From NCBI GenBank assembly GCA_902788095.1, contig CADAIT010000004.1:62001-126000 (forward strand): a DNA stretch of 64,000 bases, given 5' to 3'. The translations under genes and the position numbers were made by a program. This document shows positions 41,636 through 50,838 of this stretch, one piece after another. How positions within the stretch are numbered: position 1 is the first letter of the stretch; each line of letters opens with the position of its first letter. The notes beneath the pieces were generated by a model. That model did not search any database and was not told the origin of the DNA. It saw only the letters and a program-made list of their open reading frames with translations. This DNA comes from an uncultured Bacteroidia bacterium. Its GTDB lineage: Bacteria > Bacteroidota > Bacteroidia > Bacteroidales > UBA932.

Positions 41636-43261
41636 CTACTTGATCAGATTCCCCAGGATGCTGCGGGTGAGCTCCTTAGTGAGGGTGCTGGTGGCGCTCC
41701 GGGTGGCCTTGGTGACGGCTTTTTTGGTGGTGGAAGTCTTGGACGAGGACTTCTTGCCGGTGATGGCGTCGGCGGCAGCGGCAGCGGCCACGCCGGTGAA
41801 GGCCGTCAGGACACTCTTCAGCACCTTGGAAGCAATGCTGTTCTTGGCTTTCTTGGCGCGTTCCTTCTCCTCCTTTTCTTTCTCCTTGGCGGCGCGGGCC
41901 GCTTCCTTGGCCTCGAGGGCAGCCTGCTTTTCGGCTTCCTCGGCGGCCTCAATCTCGGCCTTCTGGCGTTCTGCCTCCAGGGTGGCGGCAGTAATGAGCT
42001 CGTAGGCGCTCTCGCGGTCAACCACATGGTCGTATCGGCCGTACAGGCGGCTGCGCTTGATAAGCTCCGCCCGCTGGTCTTCGGTAATGGCGCCTATCTG
42101 GCTCAGCGGGAAGAGAATCTTGGCCCGCTCCACGATGGAAGGCGTACCCTTTTCGTCCAGGAAAGAAACCAGGGCTTCGCCGGTGCCCAACTCCAGCAAG
42201 GTATCATACGTCTTGAAGGAAGGGTTGGGGCGGAAGGTATCGGCCGCCACCTTCACGGCTTTCTGGTCCTGCGGCGAATAGGCGCGGAGAGCGTGCTGCA
42301 CACGGTTGCCCAGCTGTCCCAGGATGTTGGAAGGGATGTCGGTGGGGCTCTGTGTAATGAAGTATATGCCCACGCCCTTGGAGCGGATGAGCCGGATTAC
42401 CTGCTCAATCTTGTCCGTGAGGGCCTTGGAGGTGCCTTCGAACAGCATGTGCGCCTCGTCGAAGAAGAACACCAGTTTGGGAAGGTCCATGTCGCCCACC
42501 TCGGGCAGGGTGGCATAGAGCTCCGACAGCAGCCACAGCAGGAAGGTGGAATAGAGCTTGGGCTGGAGCATCAGGCGGTCGGCGGCCAGCACGTTCATGA
42601 TGCCCTTGCCGGCCTCGCACTGCAGGAGGTCGTAAATGTCGAAATCGGGCTCGCCGAAGAACTTCTCCGCCCCCTGGTTTTCCAGGGCCAGCAGCGCGCG
42701 CTGAATGGCACCCACCGAGGCCGATGTCACATTGCCGTACTTCGTGGTGTATTCCGCAGCGTTCTGCCCCACGAAATTGAGCATGGCCCGGAGGTCTTTC
42801 AAATCGATGAGCAGCAGGCCGTTGTCGTCGGCGATGCGGAAGACGATGTTGAGCACGCCCGTCTGGGTTTCATTGAGGTCCATCAGGCGGCCCAGCATGT
42901 CCGGACCCATGCGGGAGATGGTGCTGCGCATGGGGTGTCCCTGCTCCCCGTACACATCGAAAAAGCGTACCGGACAAGGCTGGAACTGCGGGTCGGAGAT
43001 GCCGAACTCCGGCAGGCGTTTCTCGATGAAACCGGAGAGTTTTCCGGCCTGGGAGATGCCGCTGAGGTCTCCCTTCATGTCGGCCATGAAGCAGGGGATG
43101 CCGGCCTGGCAGAAGGTCTCCGCCAACACCTGCAGGGTGACGGTTTTACCGGTACCGGTGGCACCTGCGATAAGTCCATGTCGATTGATCATCTTTCCCA
43201 CCAGGGAAAGCGGTCCGTTCTCGGAATGGGCCACATACAGCCCGCGTTCTTTGTCCAGCAT
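41636..43261 (-). CDS. HerA-like ATPase/helicase of the DUF853 (YjgR) family
   Basis: A 541-residue P-loop ATPase. Walker A is LIAGATGTGKTVTLQ (~residue 33), followed by ADMKGDLSGIS typical of DUF853, and Walker B is LVFFFDEAHMLF (~residue 258); YFITQSPTDIP and an arginine-finger region follow. The last ~120 residues are a charged Ala/Glu/Lys coiled region and a Ser/Thr/Lys-rich tail. Family members are hexameric DNA translocase-like ATPases of unclear role. Lies 3 bases after cstA. Confidence 0.88.
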   Translation of the reverse strand: MLDKERGLYVAHSENGPLSLVGKMINRHGLIAGATGTGKTVTLQVLAETFCQAGIPCFMADMKGDLSGISQAGKLSGFIEKRLPEFGISDPQFQPCPVRFFDVYGEQGHPMRSTISRMGPDMLGRLMDLNETQTGVLNIVFRIADDNGLLLIDLKDLRAMLNFVGQNAAEYTTKYGNVTSASVGAIQRALLALENQGAEKFFGEPDFDIYDLLQCEAGKGIMNVLAADRLMLQPKLYSTFLLWLLSELYATLPEVGDMDLPKLVFFFDEAHMLFEGTSKALTDKIEQVIRLIRSKGVGIYFITQSPTDIPSNILGQLGNRVQHALRAYSPQDQKAVKVAADTFRPNPSFKTYDTLLELGTGEALVSFLDEKGTPSIVERAKILFPLSQIGAITEDQRAELIKRSRLYGRYDHVVDRESAYELITAATLEAERQKAEIEAAEEAEKQAALEAKEAARAAKEKEKEEKERAKKAKNSIASKVLKSVLTAFTGVAAAAAADAITGKKSSSKTSTTKKAVTKATRSATSTLTKELTRSILGNLIK

Positions 43262-43264
43262 AAA

Positions 43265-44722
43265 CTATTTTCTATTAATTCGATAATTCCATAAATAAAA
43301 GCCCGGAACAGCCAGGATGGCCGATGCAGCCGCAATCCAGGGCGTATATTCCTGCGGCAGGCCCAGGCCGATTTTGTCCACCAGGATGAACGTGATGCAC
43401 ACGGAGGTCATGAACAGCGCCGGGAAAAACGTCACCAGGTACCAGGCGCCCTTCTTTTCCTTCTCCAGATACGTGGTAGCAGTCCAGAGCATGATGGCGG
43501 CCAGTGTCTGGTTGCTCCAGCCGAAGTAGCGCCAAATCACGTTGAAACCGTTGGCATCGGAGATATTGTACCACAGCAGGAAGGCCGACAGCGCAAAGAG
43601 CGGAATGGCCAGCACAAGCCGGCTGGATAGTTTTTTCTGAGGCAGGTGCAGGAAGTCGGCGATGATGAGGCGGGCGCTGCGGAAAGCCGTATCGCCGGAG
43701 GTGACAGGGGCCGCCACGACGCCCATTATGGCCAGAATGCCACCCACGATGCCCAGCCAACCCTGCGAAACTTTGGTGACCACAGTGGGGGCCGATGCCG
43801 TCAAGTCCGAACCCACCTGGGCGGCACCGCCGTCGAAGAAGAACCAGGAGCTCACAGCCGCCCAAATCAGGGCCACCAGGCCCTCCGTAATCATCGCACC
43901 GTAGAAGATGGGGCGGCCCAGTTTTTCATTGTCCATGCAACGGGCCATCATCGGGCTCTGGGTGGCGTGGAAGCCGGAAATGGCCCCGCAGGCGATGGTG
44001 ATGAACAGGCAGGGGAAAATGGGCTGGTCCTTGAGCCCCGCCTTATCCTGCCAGCCGGTCAGGCCGTCCCAGATTTCGGGCAGTTGCGGCCATTTGACAA
44101 ACAGGCACACCATGAGCGCCACGGCCATAAACAACAGTGCCACGGCAAAGACCGGATAAATTTTGCCGATCACTTTGTCGATGGGCAGCAGGGTGGCGAT
44201 GATATAATAAAGGAAGATAATTCCGACCCAGAGCATGATGGACCGGGAGGTGCCGTCGCCGGCCATATCGCCCAGAATAAGCGCGGGGCTATAGACGAAA
44301 ACGGTGCCCACCAATGCCAGCAGGATAATGGAGAAAATGAGCATCACAACCTTGGTGGCCTTGCTCATATAGTCCCCCACCAGTTCAGGAACGCCTACGC
44401 CATCGCGTCTGAGGGACATCATTCCTACCATATAATCATGTACGGCACCGGCGAAAATGCAGCCGAAAACAATCCACAGGTAGCTGGAAGGGCCGAACTT
44501 GGCCCCCATGATGGCGCCGAAGATGGGACCCGTCCCGGCGATGTTGAGGAACTGGACCATAAACACCCGCCAGGAGGGCATCCGGATGAAGTCCACGCCG
44601 TCGGCCTTGGTGACGGCCGGCGTGGGACGCTTGGGGTCCGGGCCGAACATCCGCTCTACGAAAGCGCCGTAAAAGACATATCCCAGGATGAGAGCGAGGA
44701 TGCTGATAAGAAATGAGTACAT
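43265..44722 (-). CDS. cstA: Carbon starvation CstA-family transporter
   Basis: A 485-residue inner-membrane protein with ~13 transmembrane helices. CstA-family signatures are visible: QFLNIAGTGPIFGAIMGAKFGP near residue 60, followed by a conserved AGAVHDYMVGMMSLRR, and later CGAISGFHATQSPMMAR and PVTSGDTAFRSARL. The family imports peptides or pyruvate during carbon limitation. At ~485 residues it is the short form common in anaerobes, not the ~700-residue E. coli type. Its ATG lies inside the end of a 27-nt dispersed repeat. Downstream of rsmD, upstream of the HerA-like gene. Confidence 0.9.
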   Translation of the reverse strand: MYSFLISILALILGYVFYGAFVERMFGPDPKRPTPAVTKADGVDFIRMPSWRVFMVQFLNIAGTGPIFGAIMGAKFGPSSYLWIVFGCIFAGAVHDYMVGMMSLRRDGVGVPELVGDYMSKATKVVMLIFSIILLALVGTVFVYSPALILGDMAGDGTSRSIMLWVGIIFLYYIIATLLPIDKVIGKIYPVFAVALLFMAVALMVCLFVKWPQLPEIWDGLTGWQDKAGLKDQPIFPCLFITIACGAISGFHATQSPMMARCMDNEKLGRPIFYGAMITEGLVALIWAAVSSWFFFDGGAAQVGSDLTASAPTVVTKVSQGWLGIVGGILAIMGVVAAPVTSGDTAFRSARLIIADFLHLPQKKLSSRLVLAIPLFALSAFLLWYNISDANGFNVIWRYFGWSNQTLAAIMLWTATTYLEKEKKGAWYLVTFFPALFMTSVCITFILVDKIGLGLPQEYTPWIAAASAILAVPGFYLWNYRINRK

Positions 44723-44767
44723 AGATTCTTCGCTTTGCTATAGATTCTTCGCTTTGCTCAGAATGAC
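44722..44767. repeat. 27-nt dispersed repeat (TAGATTCTTCGCTTTGCTCAG family), two copies
   Basis: An incomplete copy (44722-44739) is followed by a full one (44741-44767). Related copies are at 50805-50831 and, more degenerate, at 5905-5929. It lies between cstA and rsmD. I cannot name the family. Confidence 0.7.
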
Positions 44768-44768
44768 A

Positions 44769-45299
44769 TTATTCAAAAAAACTGAAATGTACGCGGCCAT
44801 AACTGCGCTCCTTTACAAAACGGGGATGGTCCGCAAAAGAATGTTCTCCGCCGTGTTCCAGGATGAAATAGCGTTCGGGGTGCAGGATGCCCGCCGCAAA
44901 CACCAGGTCCGGCAGGTTCTCCAATCCCTCCAGGGCATACGGCGGGTCGGCAAATACCACGTCGAATTTTTCCCGGCAGATGGGCAGGAAATCGAAGACG
45001 TTGTCCCGCACCATCGTCACATTGGACAGCCCCAGCCGCTGCGCCTCCGTCTTGATGAACGAGGCGTTTTCCCGGGCCATCTCCACGCAATATACACGTG
45101 CGGCCCCACGGGAAGCGAACTCGAAGGCGATGGAGCCGGTGCCGCCAAAGAGATCCAGCACCTTGAGGTCCTCGAACTCGTACTCGTTGTCCAGGATGTT
45201 GAACAGGCCCTCCTTGGCAAAGTCCGTGGTGGGACGGGCTTTGTAGCCGGGCGGCGGGACTATCGTCTTCCCTTTCAGCTTTCCTCCGATAATCCTCAT
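44769..45299 (-). CDS. rsmD: 16S rRNA (guanine(966)-N(2))-methyltransferase
   Basis: RsmD methylates G966 of 16S rRNA. The 176-residue protein starts MRIIGGKLKGKTIVPP, has the RPTTDFAKEGLFNIL motif, SAM-binding VLDLFGGTGSIAFE, and the catalytic DPPY motif in VVFADPPYAL. The start at 45299 overlaps the upstream DUF3822 stop (ATGA). The longer reading upstream lies wholly within the DUF3822 gene and was rejected. Confidence 0.94.
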   Translation of the reverse strand: MRIIGGKLKGKTIVPPPGYKARPTTDFAKEGLFNILDNEYEFEDLKVLDLFGGTGSIAFEFASRGAARVYCVEMARENASFIKTEAQRLGLSNVTMVRDNVFDFLPICREKFDVVFADPPYALEGLENLPDLVFAAGILHPERYFILEHGGEHSFADHPRFVKERSYGRVHFSFFE

Positions 45300-45985
45300 A
45301 GCTGCACCACCCCCTTGAAGTAACGGTACAGCGACATTTCCGCTTCCTCGGTCAGGGGCGTGCGGAAGCACACCGTGGACACTTCCGGATTTAATTGTAA
45401 ACGCTTCAGGCTCAGAAAAATAAAATACTCCGCCGTGGTGAAGTCCGGTGCGGCGAACACATTGGCCAGGCACAGGCTCTTGCCTTGGGCGATGACCAGA
45501 TGCAGCCAGCCGTCGGCCCAGGAAGCCACAATTTTGTTGTATTCCGACAAACTCTCCAGGCTCCGCAGCAAATAATACATCTCGGGAAGGACACGGACGG
45601 GGGTTCCGGACGCAGGAAGAACCGTCTGGGCGATTACCCGCGACAAGGACTCGCCTATCGTATTGGAAAACACCAGCACGGCGGCCATCCCGGGCAGGTC
45701 CACCGACTCCACATAATCGCCTTCCTCCAATGCCGCCACTTCCGAAAGGGCGGTACGCGCGGCACCGGGGTTGTAGAAACCTTCGGGGACAAGAGCCACC
45801 TTGGGCGTCAGGAGAGAGACCTCCACCTCACTGTAGCGACGCTGGAACTCCGGCGTGGTGAACAGGCGTTCGGCCCCCATCCAGGGAGAGCGGTGCTCTT
45901 CCTGTTCCGTACGGGTCCTAAAAGAATATCCACTCAAGGAAACTTGAATGGATATTCCTGAATATGAGGTATGCGTCCTGTCCAT
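45296..45985 (-). CDS. DUF3822 family protein
   Basis: A 229-residue protein of a family essentially confined to Bacteroidetes and typically found next to rsmD, as here. Visible features: an ASKHA-like fold is suggested by the regularly spaced hydrophobic strands (KIVASWADGWLHLVIAQGKSL region), and a YYLLRSLE segment near the centre. No enzymatic function is known. It overlaps rsmD by four bases and lies 6 bases after the membrane protein gene at 45992. Confidence 0.75.
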   Translation of the reverse strand: MDRTHTSYSGISIQVSLSGYSFRTRTEQEEHRSPWMGAERLFTTPEFQRRYSEVEVSLLTPKVALVPEGFYNPGAARTALSEVAALEEGDYVESVDLPGMAAVLVFSNTIGESLSRVIAQTVLPASGTPVRVLPEMYYLLRSLESLSEYNKIVASWADGWLHLVIAQGKSLCLANVFAAPDFTTAEYFIFLSLKRLQLNPEVSTVCFRTPLTEEAEMSLYRYFKGVVQL

Positions 45986-45991
45986 GGGGGA

Positions 45992-46693
45992 CTATTCCCA
46001 GTTACCGGCGTTGTTGTTGGGAGCGGTTATGCTGCCCACCTGCAAGCCTTCGTACTTGTTCTGGTCCCGGCACTCGGCATCCTTGTTGATACGGAGCTGG
46101 TTATCCATGCCTTTGCACAGGGCCTTGTAAGGCATGCGGGCCTCGAACAGGGGAACCTGCACACCGGAGACGGTCTTGATGGTGGATTCCATTTCCGTAA
46201 GCTGTTTGCCGGAGAAAGGAATATAGAACAGGGAGTCCACGCAGAAGTCCGGGCGGCTGCGGAAGAGGGTGTCCTTCACGGGAATTTCCGTAACGGTGGA
46301 GAACACCACCTTGGTGCCGGCGAGATATGCTTCCATCATTTTGGCGGTCAGTTCCTGGGGTTTGAGCTTCTTGTTGGCCTTCTTGATGGCTTCCGTGTTG
46401 GCAACTGCGACGGAGTCGTCGTTGGAGCCAATCTGCATCACGATGTCCATCTTGCCGGTTTCGTAGAACATCTTGAGGGAGTCCACGGAGGGGCTGAAAC
46501 GACCGTTGACGCTCTTGAAGGCTACCTGAAGGGTACGGATGTCCTTGAGGCGCTGGATACCCACCTCCGAGCGTGCTTTGAGTTCGTTGTTGAATTTGAC
46601 AGGCTTCTGGACACTTTTTACAATGACCCAGGCAAGCAGGCAGATAAGGGCGGCCAGAGCAATTTCGATACCGATTTTTAAACCTTTGTTCAT
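45992..46693 (-). CDS. Conserved membrane-anchored protein of unknown function
   Basis: A 233-residue protein with one N-terminal transmembrane helix (residues ~7-25) and a soluble remainder probably in the periplasm. It has an ELKARSEVGIQRLKDIRTLQVAFKSV region soon after the membrane and FSGKQLTEMESTIKTVSGVQVPLFEARMP later (quoted in part). Similar proteins precede DUF3822-rsmD in other Bacteroidales, in my recollection, but no role is established. A minus-strand TAACTTTG box (46735-46728) lies 35 bases upstream. Confidence 0.65.
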   Translation of the reverse strand: MNKGLKIGIEIALAALICLLAWVIVKSVQKPVKFNNELKARSEVGIQRLKDIRTLQVAFKSVNGRFSPSVDSLKMFYETGKMDIVMQIGSNDDSVAVANTEAIKKANKKLKPQELTAKMMEAYLAGTKVVFSTVTEIPVKDTLFRSRPDFCVDSLFYIPFSGKQLTEMESTIKTVSGVQVPLFEARMPYKALCKGMDNQLRINKDAECRDQNKYEGLQVGSITAPNNNAGNWE

Positions 46694-46727
46694 TATTTTA
46701 GTGTTTTATAATTTCTCAAACTTCCGA

Positions 46728-46776
46728 CAAAGTTAAAAAAATCATTTCTCAAAAGCAATAATCTTTTGTAAATTTG
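46728..46776. promoter_or_regulatory. Divergent -7 boxes between 46693 and 46798 genes
   Basis: TAACTTTG on the minus strand (46735-46728) and TAAATTTG on the plus strand (46769-46776). The latter overlaps a TTG that could open the DHH gene, which argues for the later ATG at 46798. Confidence 0.6.
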
Positions 46777-46797
46777 CCATCGCAAATCATTAAGTGC

Positions 46798-47817
46798 ATG
46801 GAGCAAGTGAGTCAGGACAACATCCGGGCCTTCCGGTCTGCCATACAGGAATCCGGGCGGATTGCCGTGGTGGGGCATACCCATCCGGACGGCGACGCCC
46901 TCGGTGCCTGCACGGCCATGGCGCTCTGGCTCTCGGCCGCCGGAAAAACGGTCGCCTGCGTGCTGCCGGACACTCCGGCCGACAATCTGCAGTTCATCCT
47001 GTCCCCGGACATCCTTTACCTGTGCAACGACGCCGACGCACCTGCCGCGCAGGAGTGCATCCGCTCGTGCGACCTGGTCATCCAGCTGGACTGCAACAGT
47101 TTCTCCCGCACGGAAGGGCTGGAGGCAGCCCTCAAAGCCTCGCCGGCCCGCAAAATTCTCATCGACCATCACCTGAATCCGGACCGGGACAGTTTCGACC
47201 TGGTGTTTTCCACGCCGGAGATTTCCAGCGCGTCGGAGTTCCTTTACTGGGTGCTGAAGGCCGCGGGAGGAGCCGTTACGGAGGCCATCGGCACGGCGCT
47301 GATGACCGGGATGACCACCGACACCAACAACTTCGCCAACTCCGTGTTCCCGTCCACCTTCCAAATGGCGTCGGAACTTGTCGCCCTGGGGGTAAACCGG
47401 GACGCCCTGCTGCAGCAGCTCTATAGCAGCTACCGGGAAAACCGGGTCCGCCTGATGGGCTATATGCAATACGAAGGCCTCCGGGTACTGCCCGGCGGGG
47501 CCGCCTACATGATACTCACCAAGGACATCATGACGCGCTTCGACCTCCGCGAAGGCGAGTCGGAAGGACTTGTCAATGTGCCGCTTTCCATCGGCGCGGT
47601 GAAACTGAGCGTGCTCCTGAAAGAGGACGACGGCCATTTCCGCGTGTCGGTACGCTCCAAGAAAGGGACCTCCGCCCAGGAGCTGGCCCTGCGCTTCTTC
47701 CACGGCGGCGGGCACGAGAACGCCGCGGGCGGCAAAGTGTTCATCGGCACGGACATTCCGGACGCCGGCGCAGCGGAATCCTATGTACAGAATGCCCTTA
47801 AAACCTTTTTGGCATGA
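46798..47817 (+). CDS. DHH-family phosphoesterase (NrnA-like nanoRNase/pAp phosphatase)
   Basis: A 339-residue cytosolic phosphoesterase. The DHH catalytic motifs are present: VGHTHPDGDALGA (motif I), LDCNS (motif II), LIDHHLNPD (DHH, ~residue 126) and TGMTTDTNNFANS (motif IV); the C-terminal DHHA1 domain ends with FHGGGHENAAGG. NrnA-type enzymes degrade short RNAs and dephosphorylate 3'-phosphoadenosine 5'-phosphate; cyclic dinucleotide breakdown is another family role. First gene of a six-gene run. Confidence 0.9.
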   Translation: MEQVSQDNIRAFRSAIQESGRIAVVGHTHPDGDALGACTAMALWLSAAGKTVACVLPDTPADNLQFILSPDILYLCNDADAPAAQECIRSCDLVIQLDCNSFSRTEGLEAALKASPARKILIDHHLNPDRDSFDLVFSTPEISSASEFLYWVLKAAGGAVTEAIGTALMTGMTTDTNNFANSVFPSTFQMASELVALGVNRDALLQQLYSSYRENRVRLMGYMQYEGLRVLPGGAAYMILTKDIMTRFDLREGESEGLVNVPLSIGAVKLSVLLKEDDGHFRVSVRSKKGTSAQELALRFFHGGGHENAAGGKVFIGTDIPDAGAAESYVQNALKTFLA

Positions 47818-48383
47818 AGCGAAGCACCCTCATACCGGTCCTGCTCCTTCTGACGGGCCTCATTGCAGCCTGCACCAAACAGTCGCTGCAGGCCACCTAT
47901 GACCGGCAGACCTCCTATATCGACAATTTCGTGGCCGCCCGGATGAAAGCGGATACCAATGCCACGCTCACCCGCAACGGCGGCAGCTACCGGCTCACCC
48001 TGGCAGACACGCTGGACCGCGTGCTGGGAGAGCGGGATTCCCTGCAGGCCGGCCAGCGCGTATCCCTGTGGTACGCCTGCTTCACCCTTTCCGGCAACAG
48101 CATTTCCACCTCCAACCTGGTAGCCACCAACGTAAAGGAGATAGCGGAAATGGCCCAGTGGGAGCTGTCCGACAGCACCAACATCTACCGGCTGGATACC
48201 GTGGTTGTGGACAAAAAACTGGTGGAAGGCCTGTATCTGGGTTTGCAGGGCGTGCAACAATACGACCAGGGCTTTATCCTTTTTACGGGCCAATATGGGT
48301 TCGGAAACATTGTGCGGGGCACGATTCCTGCAAGAAGCGCCCTGGTTTACCAATATATGATAGAAGAAATACTGAATGACTGA
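47814..48383 (+). CDS. Lipoprotein with degenerate FKBP-like domain
   Basis: A 189-residue lipoprotein (LIAAC lipobox, Cys20). The C-terminal half (LVEGLYLGLQGVQQYDQGFILF ... ARSALVYQYMIEEI) has the layout of an FKBP prolyl isomerase domain but lacks several active-site aromatics, so catalysis is doubtful. Its start overlaps the DHH phosphoesterase stop (ATGA). Such gene pairs of FKBP-like lipoproteins follow the DHH gene in other Bacteroidales. Probably folds or escorts envelope proteins. Confidence 0.72.
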   Translation: MKRSTLIPVLLLLTGLIAACTKQSLQATYDRQTSYIDNFVAARMKADTNATLTRNGGSYRLTLADTLDRVLGERDSLQAGQRVSLWYACFTLSGNSISTSNLVATNVKEIAEMAQWELSDSTNIYRLDTVVVDKKLVEGLYLGLQGVQQYDQGFILFTGQYGFGNIVRGTIPARSALVYQYMIEEILND

Positions 48384-48384
48384 C

Positions 48385-49407
48385 ATGAAAAAAATCCTCC
48401 CCCTGGCCGCCGCCCTGTGCGTGATTGCCGGCAGCTGCGCCAAGGAAACCACCATCAATACGGGCGTGAAAGCCCAGCAGTACCTGGGCATGTTCATGGA
48501 AAAGTATTATCCGCTTGTGAAAGCGGACGAAAACGGCCTGTACATCCTGGAAGACATTGAGGGCGACGGAGACCCCTGGGTGCAGGATTCCGCCTTTGTT
48601 TACGCATCGTACACCCTCCGGACGCTGGACGGCGCCATATCCAGTTCCACGGAAGACGCCATCGCCCGGCAGCTGGGCACCTACAAGGAAAGCAATTACT
48701 ATGGTCCCCGTTATATGGCCCAGGGGAAAGGAAGCAGTTTCGCAGGCCTGGACGCGCTTTTCGACGGCATGAAAGCCGGCGGTTACCGCAAAGCCGTCAT
48801 TCCCGCCTGGATGCTCAACACCAGCCGTTTCGACACGCAGCAACAGTATATCAACGCCTGCAGCACCGAAACCCACATGATTTACGATGTCCGCTTCTAC
48901 GGACAGACCAACGACATCCAGCGTACGGAAATCGACAGCCTGGAGCGTTATGTCCTCCGGAAGTTCAACGCAGACCGCAAAGAAAGCAGCTCCTACACGG
49001 ATGACACCACGGAAGGCACCTTCTATTTCTTTTCCGACACCACGGAGTTCGCCGGCGGACGGCATTTCCCCCAGGACACCACCCTCAAAATCAATTACAC
49101 GGGGTATCTCCTGAACGGACAGGTCTTTGACACCACCGACGAAATCACCGCCAAGGACGCCCGCATTTATGTTCGCGGCAAAACCTACGAACCCGTGTCC
49201 GTCACCTTCTCCCCCACCGTCGCCAACATCAAGATGGGCAGTTCCTCCCCTATCAGCGGATTCCAGGGCGGACTGAGCAAAATGGTATTCCTGGGGCAGA
49301 AGGCCACTTTTCTGTTCACCTCCTCCCTGGGCTACACCGGCTCCGGAAGCGGTTCTTCCATCCCTCCCTATTCCCCGCTTGTTTTTGAAGTGGAGATTGT
49401 AAAATAA
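48385..49407 (+). CDS. FKBP-type peptidyl-prolyl isomerase lipoprotein
   Basis: A 340-residue lipoprotein (IAGSC lipobox). Two FKBP-like regions are visible: residues ~30-150 and ~210-340, the latter with INYTGYLLNGQVFDTTDE, ISGFQGGLSKMVFLGQKATF, LGYTGSGSGSSIPPYSPLVFEVEI. The second is the better conserved. The start at 48385 is preferred to 48376, which lies within the upstream gene; both read the same frame. Ends one base into the MATE gene (TAATG). Confidence 0.82.
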   Translation: MKKILPLAAALCVIAGSCAKETTINTGVKAQQYLGMFMEKYYPLVKADENGLYILEDIEGDGDPWVQDSAFVYASYTLRTLDGAISSSTEDAIARQLGTYKESNYYGPRYMAQGKGSSFAGLDALFDGMKAGGYRKAVIPAWMLNTSRFDTQQQYINACSTETHMIYDVRFYGQTNDIQRTEIDSLERYVLRKFNADRKESSSYTDDTTEGTFYFFSDTTEFAGGRHFPQDTTLKINYTGYLLNGQVFDTTDEITAKDARIYVRGKTYEPVSVTFSPTVANIKMGSSSPISGFQGGLSKMVFLGQKATFLFTSSLGYTGSGSGSSIPPYSPLVFEVEIVK

Positions 49408-50807
49408 TGAGTACAGGAGCCGTCCCTACAGAACTGGGCACGAGGCCCGTCAACGCACTCATACGCCAATACGCGGTACCCGGCATCATTGCCATGACCG
49501 CATCTTCGCTGTACAACATGGTGGACAGCGTCTATATCGGCCATATTGCCGATGTGGGTTCGCTGAGCATCGCCGGCCTGGCCGTCACGTTTCCCCTCAT
49601 GAACATTTCCACGGCCTTCGGTACGCTGGTGGGCGTGGGGGCGGCCACCATGATTTCCGTCCTGCTGGGCCAGAAGAACTACAAGGTGGCCGGCAAGGTA
49701 CTGTGCAACGACATCAGCCTCAACATCATTACCGGCGTGGTTTTCACCGCCGTCATGCTTTTGTGGATGGACCCGATCCTGCGCTTTTTCGGAGCATCGG
49801 ACGCCACCCTCCCCTACGCCCGCGACTACATGACCGTCATTGCCCTGGGCAATGCCGTGACGCATCTCTACTTCGGGCTCAATGCCATTATCCGCTCCTC
49901 CGGGAACCCGAAACTGGCCATGGGGCTCACCTTGTTTACCGTCACTTCCAACGCCATTCTGGACCCCCTTTTCATCTTCACGCTGGGGCTGGGCATCCGG
50001 GGCGCGGCGCTGGCCACCGTCCTGTGCCAGTGCATGGCGCTGGGCTATACGCTGTGGTACTTTCTGAATCCGGCGCGTTTCCTGCACCTGCCCCGTTCGC
50101 TCAAGATGTTCCGCGTGGACTGGAAAATCGCCAAGGATTCCCTGGCTATCGGCATGGGGCCTTTCCTGATGAACCTGGCCAGCTGCATCGTGGTATTGTT
50201 CATCAACCAGCAGCTGGTGAAGTGGGGCGGGGACCTGGCCATCGGAGCATATGGTATCGTGAACCGCATCTCCTTCCTCTTTGTGATGATTGTGATGGGG
50301 TTCAACCAGGGCATGCAGCCCATCGCCGGCTACAATTACGGTGCGCGGCAGTACAGCCGCGTCCGGGAAGTGTACCTGAAAACCGCCGGCTGGGCCAGCC
50401 TGGTCATGCTTGTCGGCTTTATTTTTTCCGAATTCCTCTCCGGGTCCATGGTGCGCATCTTCACCTCGGACCCCGTGCTTATCGAAAAGGCCGCCCACGG
50501 CCTCCGGGTCATGAACCTGGCCTTCCCCATCATCGGCTTCCAAATGGTCACCACCAACCTGTTCCAGTGCCTGGGCATGGTGAACAAGTCCGTGTTCCTC
50601 TCCCTGTCCCGGCAGCTGCTGTTCCTGCTGCCGTGTATCTACATCCTGCCGCCGCTTTTGGAGTCCGAGAGCGGCGTCTGGTACAGTTTCCCCATTTCCG
50701 ATACCATCGCCGCCGTCATCACTTTCCTCATGGGCTGGAGCCTCATCCGCAAGCTCAACAATCTCAGGGACGGGGACGACCCGGCTATTTTAGGGAGCAA
50801 GATATAG
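49407..50807 (+). CDS. MATE-family multidrug/cation efflux transporter
   Basis: A 466-residue inner-membrane protein with 12 transmembrane helices in two halves. Typical MATE features include YAVPGIIAMTASSLYNMVD at the start, GVGAATMISVLLGQ, GNPKLAMG with the family's conserved GNP, and FNQGMQPIAGYNYGA in the second half. It exports cationic drugs or metabolites using Na+ or H+; the substrate is unknown. Start overlaps the FKBP stop by one base. Followed by the 27-nt repeat and a cytidylate-kinase-like gene. Confidence 0.92.
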   Translation: MSTGAVPTELGTRPVNALIRQYAVPGIIAMTASSLYNMVDSVYIGHIADVGSLSIAGLAVTFPLMNISTAFGTLVGVGAATMISVLLGQKNYKVAGKVLCNDISLNIITGVVFTAVMLLWMDPILRFFGASDATLPYARDYMTVIALGNAVTHLYFGLNAIIRSSGNPKLAMGLTLFTVTSNAILDPLFIFTLGLGIRGAALATVLCQCMALGYTLWYFLNPARFLHLPRSLKMFRVDWKIAKDSLAIGMGPFLMNLASCIVVLFINQQLVKWGGDLAIGAYGIVNRISFLFVMIVMGFNQGMQPIAGYNYGARQYSRVREVYLKTAGWASLVMLVGFIFSEFLSGSMVRIFTSDPVLIEKAAHGLRVMNLAFPIIGFQMVTTNLFQCLGMVNKSVFLSLSRQLLFLLPCIYILPPLLESESGVWYSFPISDTIAAVITFLMGWSLIRKLNNLRDGDDPAILGSKI

Positions 50808-50831
50808 ATTCTTCACTTCGTTCAGAATGAC
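50805..50831. repeat. 27-nt dispersed repeat copy overlapping a possible start codon
   Basis: TAGATTCTTCACTTCGTTCAG followed by AATGAC matches the copies at 44741-44767. Its AATGAC end contains an ATG (50827) in frame with the next gene, which makes the second ATG at 50839 the safer start. Confidence 0.7.
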
Positions 50832-50838
50832 AAAGGAT

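Noticed and set aside
45300-45473. N-terminal extension of rsmD
   Set aside because: It lies within the DUF3822 gene in another frame; the standard RsmD start is at 45299 with a coupled ATGA overlap.
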